Below are positions 27,971 to 34,833 of a stretch of 64,000 nt of DNA, piece by piece. Position 1 is the stretch's first letter. Every line of letters begins with the position of its first letter. Made by a program: the position numbers and the translations under genes. This DNA comes from a bacterium D16-36 (GTDB lineage Bacteria; Bacillota; Clostridia; Lachnospirales; Lachnospiraceae). The stretch spans positions 1 through 64,000 of the forward strand of contig RAYF01000031.1 of the NCBI GenBank assembly GCA_003611745.1, read 5' to 3'. Under the pieces are notes generated by a model. That model did not search any database. It was not told the origin of the DNA and saw only the letters and a program-made list of their open reading frames with translations.

Positions 27971-27993
27971 TAAAGTAGAGGAAGGCTATAAAA

Positions 27994-28998
27994 ATGAAAG
28001 ATGGGAAATGTCTGATTATTGCGGAAGCAGGTGTGAATCATAATGGAAATTTGGATACAGCTTTCAAGTTATGTGATGCGGCAAAGGAAGCCGGGGCTGA
28101 TGTTGTTAAGTTCCAGACTTGGAAAACAGAAGATATCATTACGAATAACGTTGCACAGGCAAGTTATCAGAAAGAGAATGTCGGAAAGGAGGAAACGCAA
28201 TTTGAAATGCTGAAGAAACTGGAACTTTCCTCACAGGATTTTATAAAAATTAAAGAATATTGTGATTGTATTGGTATTATGTTTGCTTCCACGGCAGATG
28301 AAGCTAAAAGTTTAGATTTTCTAATTTCTATAGGAATTCCATTTATAAAAGTAGGTTCTGGTGATATTGGAAATATATCCTATTTGAGATATATAGGCAG
28401 TAAAGCTATGCCCATTATTTTGAGTACAGGGATGAGTTCTATTGCTGATATAGATATCTCTATTCGTGCTTTGCAGGAGGGTGGTGCAGACAATATTACT
28501 TTACTGCATTGTACTACCAGTTATCCATGCAATTACGAAAATGTTAATCTTAATGCAATGTGTACAATACGGGATGCTTTTAAGTTACCAGTTGGATATT
28601 CAGATCACACTCTGGGAAATATAGTTGCTATTGGCGCAGTTGCTATGGGAGCCAAAGTGATTGAAAAACACTTTACTTTAGATAAAAATATGTATGGACC
28701 AGATCATAAGGCAAGTTCTAATCCAGACGAATTTAGGAGTCTTGTTAAAGCTATTCGTAATATTGAGATGGCTATGGGCAATGGAGAGAAAGTTCCAACC
28801 AGCGACGAAAAGGAGATTTCTAAGGTTGTTCTTAAAAGGATAGTTGCAAAAAAAAATATTAAAGAGGGGACTATTATTTCTGAAGAAGATATTTGTGTTA
28901 AAAGAAATGATGTTGGTATGATGGCTGATAAATGGGATATTGTAGTAGGCAGCAGGGCAGGGAAAGATTATAAAGTGGATGAGGGAATAATATTATGA
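27994..28998 (+). CDS. legI: N,N'-diacetyllegionaminate/N-acetylneuraminate synthase-type enzyme
   Basis: A 334-residue NeuB-family TIM barrel with C-terminal antifreeze-like SAF domain. LIIAEAGVNHNGNLDTAFKL gives the active-site Glu and Asn, VVKFQTWK the PEP-binding Lys, LHCTTSYP the middle motif, and IEKHFTLDK the metal/substrate motif. SAF domain: LKRIVAKKNIKEGTIISEED onwards. It condenses PEP with the six-carbon product of LegG to give the nine-carbon nonulosonic acid. The pathway context suggests legionaminic rather than neuraminic acid. Confidence 0.88.
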   Translation: MKDGKCLIIAEAGVNHNGNLDTAFKLCDAAKEAGADVVKFQTWKTEDIITNNVAQASYQKENVGKEETQFEMLKKLELSSQDFIKIKEYCDCIGIMFASTADEAKSLDFLISIGIPFIKVGSGDIGNISYLRYIGSKAMPIILSTGMSSIADIDISIRALQEGGADNITLLHCTTSYPCNYENVNLNAMCTIRDAFKLPVGYSDHTLGNIVAIGAVAMGAKVIEKHFTLDKNMYGPDHKASSNPDEFRSLVKAIRNIEMAMGNGEKVPTSDEKEISKVVLKRIVAKKNIKEGTIISEEDICVKRNDVGMMADKWDIVVGSRAGKDYKVDEGIIL

Positions 28999-29002
28999 TA
29001 TA

Positions 29003-29056
29003 ACTTATCGGAAGTACGTTTTATGTTTCCGATAAAAGGCGCATCTTTTGCGCCGT
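29003..29056 (+). terminator. Two consecutive hairpins inside the operon
   Basis: TTATCGGAA (29005-29013) pairs with TTCCGATAA (29027-29035), and GGCGCA (29038-29043) pairs with TGCGCC (29049-29054). There is no long T-run, so these may be partial terminators or RNA-processing signals between legI and the first oxidoreductase rather than an operon end. Confidence 0.35.
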
Positions 29057-29102
29057 AATCGACTATAGGAAGTGAGAATAAAAAAGAAAGAGGGTGTGAC
29101 TG

Positions 29103-30098
29103 ATGAAAATTTTAATTGTCGGACTTGGTTCAATGGGCAAGAGGAGAATTAGGCTAATCAGACAGATTGATAATACGGTAATGCTTTTAGGGGTGGATTC
29201 TAAAAAGGAAAGAAGGGCAGAAACAGAAAAGTTATTTGGCATTGAAACATTAGAGGATTTATCGGATGCATTTGAAAAGGAGTGTGAGTGTGCGTTTATT
29301 TGCACATCGCCTTTGTCTCATGCAGACTTAATTGAGGATTGTCTGAAACATAATATGCATGTGTTTACAGAAATTAATCTTGTTACCAAAAAATATGATA
29401 GTAATATGCAGCTTGCAAAAGAAAGAAAACTTGTATTATTTTTATCCTCTACTTTTTTATATAGAAGCGAGATTAGATATATACAAAGTGAGGTACGCAA
29501 TTCCAAGTCGGTATTATCTTATGTATATCATGTTGGTCAGTATTTGCCTGACTGGCATCCATGGGAAAAATATACAGACTATTTTATAGGGGATGCAAGG
29601 ACTAATGGCTGCCGTGAGATTATGGCCATTGATTTTCCGTGGATTTATAAAACCTTTGGAAAAATTGTAAGTTTTCATGTAAAGAAGGAAAAGAAAACAA
29701 ACTTAAAAATAAACTATAATGATAGTTTTATGATGTTACTTGAGCATGAGAATGGCGTACAAGGAATGGTTATGATTGATGTTGTTTCAAGGAAAGCGGT
29801 TAGAAATTTAGAAATATTCGGAGAAGATTTATATATTACATGGGATGGGACGGAAAAGGGGTTAAAAAAATTAGATATTAGCTCTAAAAAAGAAAATACG
29901 GTTCTTCTATATGATACTGTTGACAAACAGGATGGGTATGCCGACTTTATAAATGAAGACGAATACAGAAATGAGATTATAAGCTTTTTTGAGGAAATCT
30001 CTGGAAAGAAAAAATCTGAGTATGGATTTAAAGAGGATAAGTATATTTTAAATTTAATTGATATGATAGAAAGCGGTTCTGCTAACAAAGGGCTGTAA
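29103..30098 (+). CDS. Gfo/Idh/MocA-family sugar oxidoreductase
   Basis: A 331-residue NAD(P)-dependent oxidoreductase. KILIVGLGSMGKRRIRLIR is the Rossmann motif, and CAFICTSPLSHADLIEDCL the second cofactor contact. TEINLVTKK stands where the family's catalytic EKP occurs: the Lys-Pro is replaced, so the catalytic Lys is uncertain. It may be a reductase for a keto-sugar or a nonulosonate-modifying enzyme. It is followed 43 bases later by a related oxidoreductase. A PtmA-like oxidation step is expected in GDP-route legionaminic pathways, but PtmA is of the short-chain type, so this is not a simple equivalent. Confidence 0.68.
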   Translation: MKILIVGLGSMGKRRIRLIRQIDNTVMLLGVDSKKERRAETEKLFGIETLEDLSDAFEKECECAFICTSPLSHADLIEDCLKHNMHVFTEINLVTKKYDSNMQLAKERKLVLFLSSTFLYRSEIRYIQSEVRNSKSVLSYVYHVGQYLPDWHPWEKYTDYFIGDARTNGCREIMAIDFPWIYKTFGKIVSFHVKKEKKTNLKINYNDSFMMLLEHENGVQGMVMIDVVSRKAVRNLEIFGEDLYITWDGTEKGLKKLDISSKKENTVLLYDTVDKQDGYADFINEDEYRNEIISFFEEISGKKKSEYGFKEDKYILNLIDMIESGSANKGL

Positions 30099-30141
30099 TT
30101 TAAATTAAGTTATGGGAAGCAGTACAGAATAGGGGATTATT

Positions 30142-31092
30142 ATGAGAAAAATTGCATTTGTTGGGGTGGGGTCTATTGCCGTAAGGCATATTAAAAATCT
30201 GGCAGAAATTTTTATTCAAAGAAATGAGAAATTCCAGATCGATGTATTTAGGCATATAAAGAGGGAGATAGAAGATACTAGTGCTAAAGTATTTGTTAGC
30301 AATGTGTACTCAGAAGACGAGTTGTATGATAAACAGTATGATATTATTTTTATAACTAATCCAACTGCGCTGCATTTTGAAACAATAAAGAAATGTGTTT
30401 CTTATTCAAAGCATATGTTTATTGAAAAACCTGTATTTGATAATTGCGGCGAAGATATAAATAATTTAAATTTGCAGGAATCATCTGTTTATTATGTTGC
30501 ATGCCCTTTGCGTTACACAGCCGTATTGCAGTATATCATAGAGAATATGGATATGAATGAAGTATATTCTGCAAGGGCGATTAGTACAAGTTATTTGCCT
30601 GACTGGCGTCCGGGAACAGATTACCGCAATACATATAGTGCACATAAAAATCTTGGCGGGGGAGTGGCGGTTGATTTGATTCATGAATGGGATTATTTGA
30701 CAGAGTTATTTGGAATGCCAAGGCATGTATATTATAGTGGTGGGAAATTCTCACATCTTGAAATTGATAGCGATGATTTGGCTGTTTATATTGGAGTATA
30801 TGATAAGCTTTTGGTTGAGTTGCATTTGGATTATTTCGGGAGGTCTGTGGAAAGAAAGTTAACGCTTTATATGCGGGATGAAGTTATTGAGGCTGATATA
30901 GAAAATAGCAGGATAACATATTTAGTTTCGGGAAAAATCATTCATCTGCCAGAAGACAGAGATGAATACCAGAAGAGAGAATTGTTGCACTTTTTGGATA
31001 TTGTAGATGGTAAATGTAGCAATGATAATAGTGTAAAGCACGCATTAGATGTGTTAAAGATAGCGAAGAATTATACAATGGAGGTAGAATAG
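30142..31092 (+). CDS. Gfo/Idh/MocA-family sugar oxidoreductase (complete EKP motif)
   Basis: A 316-residue oxidoreductase. KIAFVGVGSIAVRHIKNLAE gives the NAD(P)-binding turn, IIFITNPTALHFETI the second strand, and HMFIEKPVF the catalytic EKP near residue 97. GGGVAVDLIHEWDYLTELFG carries the conserved His/Asp residues. Unlike the preceding paralogue, all key residues are present. It abuts legF directly (the stop is followed immediately by the legF ATG). Such Gfo/Idh/MocA enzymes next to legF-like cytidylyltransferases suggest reduction or epimerisation of the nonulosonate or its precursor. The substrate is unknown. Confidence 0.72.
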   Translation: MRKIAFVGVGSIAVRHIKNLAEIFIQRNEKFQIDVFRHIKREIEDTSAKVFVSNVYSEDELYDKQYDIIFITNPTALHFETIKKCVSYSKHMFIEKPVFDNCGEDINNLNLQESSVYYVACPLRYTAVLQYIIENMDMNEVYSARAISTSYLPDWRPGTDYRNTYSAHKNLGGGVAVDLIHEWDYLTELFGMPRHVYYSGGKFSHLEIDSDDLAVYIGVYDKLLVELHLDYFGRSVERKLTLYMRDEVIEADIENSRITYLVSGKIIHLPEDRDEYQKRELLHFLDIVDGKCSNDNSVKHALDVLKIAKNYTMEVE

Positions 31093-31872
31093 ATGAATAT
31101 ATTATTTACATTATGTGGCAGAGCGGGTTCTAAAGGTTTTAAGAATAAAAATTTGAAAGAGTTTCTTGGAATACCTTTAGTTTATTATGGTTTGGCTGCA
31201 ATTGATTTGTGGGTACAGAAGTCTGATGCAAAAGATAATACGGTGGATGTGGTACTAAATACTGATAGCCGGGAATTGGCGGATCTTGTTATAAGCCAGC
31301 AAAAAGTTTTAGTTGACATAATACATAGAGATGCTTTATTGGGAGGCGATACTGTCCCAAAAGTATCCGTAATTAAAGATTGCCTTATAAAGATGGAGGT
31401 ACAGAAGGATATAAAATATGATTTAGTTGTAGATTTGGACATAACATCACCATTACGAACATTGAAAGATATAAATAATGCAATACAAAAGAAAACTGCC
31501 AGAAATGATACAGATGTGGTATTTTCTGTAACAGGCTCAAGGAGAAATCCATTTTTTAATATGGTTAAGGAAGAAAATGGTTATTATGGTACTGCAATTA
31601 AAAGCGAATATACTGCACGCCAGCAGGCACCTGTATTTTATGATATGAATGCATCTATCTATGTATATTCTGTACAGGCATTGCTAAACAAAGAGGAAAA
31701 AACATTTTTTAATAATGGATGTGATGTGGTCATTATGAAAGATACAGCAGTTCTTGATATAGACTCGGAGGAAGACTTTCAATTAATGCAGGTTGTAGCA
31801 AAATATTTATTTGAAACTGACAAAGAATTCGGATTGATTTATGAGGCAGCAAAAGAATTTTTATCAATATAA
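31093..31872 (+). CDS. legF: CMP-nonulosonate cytidylyltransferase (LegF/NeuA-type)
   Basis: A 259-residue nucleotidyltransferase. FTLCGRAGSKGFKNKNLKEF is the CTP-binding loop of NeuA-like enzymes, LVVDLDITSPLRTLKDI gives the metal-binding Asp segment, and AVLDIDSEEDFQLMQ the C-terminal acidic motif. It activates the nonulosonic acid as CMP-sugar, the donor needed by the sialyltransferase-like enzyme at 10904. GGAGG precedes the ATG by eight bases. Confidence 0.88.
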   Translation: MNILFTLCGRAGSKGFKNKNLKEFLGIPLVYYGLAAIDLWVQKSDAKDNTVDVVLNTDSRELADLVISQQKVLVDIIHRDALLGGDTVPKVSVIKDCLIKMEVQKDIKYDLVVDLDITSPLRTLKDINNAIQKKTARNDTDVVFSVTGSRRNPFFNMVKEENGYYGTAIKSEYTARQQAPVFYDMNASIYVYSVQALLNKEEKTFFNNGCDVVIMKDTAVLDIDSEEDFQLMQVVAKYLFETDKEFGLIYEAAKEFLSI

Positions 31873-32045
31873 CAATGAGGGAGTGGTTGGGCAGTTTTTA
31901 GTGCAGGCCGAGAAATAGTTCTAAATTTTAGCAGAGAATTTTAATTGCGATTTAATAGCTGAAGTAATATATTTAAAAAGAAATTTTGTAGGCCAGTAGT
32001 GATATTGTGGGAGTTGGGGAAGAATACGTTAGAAAGAGGGAAGGC

Positions 32046-33102
32046 ATGATGGAAAAGCAAAAACGGATGGTACTTTTGGATTGGCTTAAGGCAGGTTCTA
32101 TTCTCTGTATTATCGTTAACCATACAGATTTGTGCAGACGGGGAATTCCTGCTAATTATATGCTGAATTGTCTGGTAGTAGCAATGGCGGTTCCGGTTTT
32201 TATGATGATCAGTGGGTACAATATGGCGAACAGCTATATTGTAAATCGACGAGATGCGGGGGGGGGGGTATAGTATTGCCTCTTTAAAACGGCAGATTTT
32301 GAGGATTATTCCCTCATATACATTGATTTATCTCATGGAAATAGTATTTTTGTTTCTAAATGGAGAGACTCAGAATTTAGGTTGGAAACATATTATACTA
32401 TTTTACATAATTGGAGGGAAAGGCCCAGGGGGGTATTATGTTCCCGTTATGATTCAACTATTTTTGATTATGCCGTTTCTTGTCTCCTTTGTCTGCAAGT
32501 GTCCTGCCAAAGGTCTTTTTTCTGTTTTTATAGCAAACCTATTGTTTGAATTACTGGTAAAATCAGTTCCTTTTCATCCTGAGATTTACAGGCTTTTTAT
32601 CGGCAGATACCTGTTTTTGCTGGCTATGGGAGTTTTTCTTAGAACAATCAAGGGGAAAAAAATTCCGATGCGGTATTTGTCCATATCATTTACGATTGGT
32701 ATTTTATACATATGTGTGACAAATTATTTCCTGCTGCCAGATCCTAATGGGCTTTATTCGTGGAGTTTCTTTAAATATTGGCAGATGACAGCGTTTCCGG
32801 TAGCATTTTATCTTTTCCCTTTTATGTATTTTCTGTTAGAGAAATTATCAGGCGTGCAGGTGAAAACGTGGTTTGGTTCCATTATGCAGAGAATTGGAAG
32901 CAGGACATGGCATATCTATGGAGTCCAGATGTTTTATTTTCTAATTGTATATGAAGTATATGGTGTTAAGTATGATTTACAGAGAATTCCTTTGGTATGT
33001 GAGTTTTTTGTGAGCTTTTTCCTGTGTATTAGCGGAGGTTTCCTGCTTTATCATTTAGAGAATTGGGTGAGGGGAATTTTGGCTGCGCATTTGGAGCGGT
33101 AG
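32046..33102 (+). pseudogene. Acyltransferase family 3 gene, out of frame at a G11 tract (phase-variable candidate)
   Basis: The two halves encode one integral membrane O-acyltransferase. The first part (MMEKQKRMVLLDWLKAGSIL, then CIIVNHTDLC with the conserved His) runs to 32273, where it stops just after a run of 11 G (32258-32268). The second part (YSIASLKRQILRIIPSYTLI onward, ending 33102) continues one frame away. With 10 G the reading is continuous, giving 351 residues with about ten membrane segments, the normal size for the family. In this assembly the gene is therefore OFF. Expected role: O-acetylation of the surface glycan. GAGGGAAGG precedes the ATG. A sequencing error in the homopolymer is the main alternative. 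Confidence 0.75.
32258..32268 (+). repeat. Poly-G tract of 11 inside acyltransferase
   Basis: Eleven consecutive G. The repeat length decides whether the acyltransferase is in frame (10 or 13) or truncated (11 as seen, or 12). It is by far the longest G run in the window. Confidence 0.9.
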
Positions 33103-33282
33103 ATAGTGTGTTGTGTGTCAGTGCAAAACTGGAGTAAACTTATATGATAGGAACAAATTTGCTGCATGCTATTTGACTTTGTAATATTTTGCAGGTTGCC
33201 TATTTTTTGATTGCTATTTGCTATCAGAAATGTTACAGTATTTAATAATAAGATGTTTGATAATCAGATGGAGGCGATGGGA

Positions 33283-33567
33283 ATGGGACAGTCTACAATT
33301 AGTGTACAATTAGATGATACTATAAAAAAACAATTTGACAGTCTTTGTGCAGAGTTTGGAATGTCTGCATCTACAGCGTTTAATATTTATGCACGGACAG
33401 TAGTAAGGCAGAGGAAAATTCCTTTTGAGATTACGGCGGAAAATGATCCCTTTTATGATGAATCTAATATGAAGATTCTAAAGGAATCCATAGCGCAGAT
33501 GGAAAAGTATCCAGAGAGGAATGTTGTAAAGACACTGGAAGATCTGGAGGAATTTGTAGATGGCTGA
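33283..33567 (+). CDS. RelB/DinJ-family antitoxin
   Basis: A 94-residue protein. MGQSTISVQLDDTIKKQFDS then CAEFGMSASTAFNIYARTVV is the ribbon-helix-helix DNA-binding region of RelB/DinJ antitoxins, followed by an acidic C-terminal tail expected to wrap the toxin. The start at 33283 is chosen over upstream ATGs because GGAGG (33270-33274) is at the right distance. It overlaps the toxin gene by eight bases. It probably represses its own promoter. Confidence 0.85.
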   Translation: MGQSTISVQLDDTIKKQFDSLCAEFGMSASTAFNIYARTVVRQRKIPFEITAENDPFYDESNMKILKESIAQMEKYPERNVVKTLEDLEEFVDG

Positions 33568-33823
33568 TATTTCGTTTTCAGAGCGGGCATGGGAGGATTT
33601 TCAATACTGGATGGGGCAGGATAAAAAAACAGTTAAGCGTATTATAGCACTGTTAAAGGATATAAGCAGAAACCCTTTTGAGGGCATTGGAAGGCCGGAA
33701 CCGCTGATTGGGGAAAAGGGAAAATGGAGTAGACGTATTAACGGAGCGGATCGTATAGTGTATTCTGTGGATGACAGGGGCATAAATATATACCAGTGCA
33801 AGGGGCATTATGATGATAAGTAA
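33560..33823 (+). CDS. YoeB/Txe-family mRNA-interferase toxin
   Basis: An 87-residue basic protein. DISFSERAWEDFQYWMGQDK at the start, GIGRPEPLIGEKGKWSRRIN in the middle and RIVYSVDD followed by QCKGHYDDK at the end match Txe/YoeB toxins, including the C-terminal His-Tyr active-site residues. It would cleave mRNA in the ribosomal A site. It is translationally coupled to the antitoxin. The pair lies just after the glycan operon and may stabilise the acquired locus. Confidence 0.88.
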   Translation: MADISFSERAWEDFQYWMGQDKKTVKRIIALLKDISRNPFEGIGRPEPLIGEKGKWSRRINGADRIVYSVDDRGINIYQCKGHYDDK

Positions 33824-33845
33824 TTTTTTATGGTAATAGAAAGCG

Positions 33846-33887
33846 ATAAGCCATTGTGGAAAGAAAATCCATAATGGTTTATTTTGT
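33846..33887 (+). terminator. Terminator after the toxin-antitoxin pair
   Basis: GCCATTGTGGA and TCCATAATGGT form an 11-bp stem with one mismatch around AAGAAAA, followed by a T-rich stretch. Confidence 0.5.
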
Positions 33888-33973
33888 TGTTAGGGCATAT
33901 GCCCTGTTTTGCATGTGAGTTTCTCATAGAGGATAAATATTCATGCCTTGTCTTGTCAAGTGACAGAAAGCGG

Positions 33974-34002
33974 TTGTAATTCCTGTGAATATTGCCTATA
34001 AT
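33974..34002 (+). promoter_or_regulatory. Sigma-A-type promoter of the structured leader and Uma2 gene
   Basis: TTGTAA (33974-33979), a 17-base spacer, and a perfect TATAAT (33997-34002). Initiation near 34009 would place the start of the transcript at the left arm of the structured element. Confidence 0.55.
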
Positions 34003-34005
34003 AGA

Positions 34006-34123
34006 GTCAAATCCCCCAGAGCAGGGCAACGGGGCATGACTTAGCTTCTTTAAAGGAACCTTTTGGTTCCTTGGCAAGGCTTCGCCCCAAGGGGAATGTG
34101 CTAAAAGCGCATGGGGATTTGAC
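34006..34123 (+). ncRNA. Highly structured 118-nt element (leader RNA or small RNA candidate)
   Basis: GTCAAATCCCC (34006-34016) pairs perfectly with GGGGATTTGAC (34113-34123). Within this closing stem are GGAACC-TTTT-GGTTCC, then CCTTGG paired with CCAAGG across AAGGCTTCGCC, then ATGTGC-TAAAA-GCGCAT. The whole has the look of a multibranched RNA. It begins immediately after a good promoter and ends 31 bases before the Uma2 start. I do not recognise a known riboswitch class. It could equally be a small palindromic mobile repeat. Confidence 0.45.
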
Positions 34124-34154
34124 CTTCGTGGGAATAAAGAATGGAGGGTTAAGG

Positions 34155-34688
34155 ATGGATGCCTTGAGAAAAGAAGATATTTACACGATAGAAGATATTT
34201 ATGCTTTACCAGATGGAGAACGGGCGGAATTGATTGATGGAAAAATTTACTATATGGCTCCACCTAATACAAAGCATCAGAGATTAGTTTCTGATTTACA
34301 TTATCAGATAAAAGACTTTATTAAACGAAATAACGGTGAATGTGAAGTGTTTCCTGCTTCTTTTGCTGTCTTTTTGTGTGAAAATAATATGGATTATGTG
34401 GAACCGGATATTTCCGTTATCTGCGATTTATCTAAATTGGATGACAAGGGATGCCATGGTGCGCCAGACTGGGTTATTGAAGTTGTTTCAACTAGCAGTA
34501 AGCCGAGGGACTATATGACAAAGCTGTTTAAATACCGCACAGCAAAAGTTAGGGAGTATTGGATAGTTGACCCGGATAAAAAAATGGTGATGGCCTATGA
34601 TTTTGAAAAAGATATGGTTGAACAATATTTATTTGGCGAGGATATGCCAGTTGGAATTTATGAGGGATTTTCTTTAAAAATAGAGTAA
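34155..34688 (+). CDS. Uma2-family PD-(D/E)XK nuclease-fold protein
   Basis: A 177-residue protein. IYALPDGERAELIDGKIYYM (Glu of the fold), YVEPDISVICD (catalytic Asp), PDWVIEVVSTSS (E-x-V in place of E-x-K) and the Lys-rich helix with YRTAKVREYWIVDPD match Uma2 (DUF820) proteins. This family is widespread and often multicopy in cyanobacteria and Firmicutes, with unsettled function. The start at 34155 follows GGAGGG. The leader upstream is strongly structured. Confidence 0.8.
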   Translation: MDALRKEDIYTIEDIYALPDGERAELIDGKIYYMAPPNTKHQRLVSDLHYQIKDFIKRNNGECEVFPASFAVFLCENNMDYVEPDISVICDLSKLDDKGCHGAPDWVIEVVSTSSKPRDYMTKLFKYRTAKVREYWIVDPDKKMVMAYDFEKDMVEQYLFGEDMPVGIYEGFSLKIE

Positions 34689-34692
34689 AAAA

Positions 34693-34780
34693 TGTGAGAA
34701 GTATTTCTAAGGCGGCAAAAGACGCTGCCTAAGAAATACTAAGTCTCACATCAGAAGAACGCCGTTTCTGCGTTCTTCTG
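34693..34780 (+). terminator. Two strong hairpins between Uma2 and the TPP-enzyme operon
   Basis: The first hairpin joins TGTGAGA (34693) with TCTCACA (34744), AGTATTTCT (34700) with AGAAATACT (34732), and AGGC with GCCT. The second is an 11-bp perfect stem, CAGAAGAACGC (34752) with GCGTTCTTCTG (34770). There is no T-run after either, so they may regulate the following operon as well as end the Uma2 transcript. Confidence 0.5.
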
Positions 34781-34833
34781 GTGAATTTGCTTGTGTCGGC
34801 AGAATGTACAAAACAGCAGGAAGGTGTGAATAT

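Noticed and set aside
28848-28856. A9 run near the end of legI
   Set aside because: The frame is continuous and the run simply encodes Lys-Lys-Asn in the SAF domain; weaker candidate than the G11 tract.
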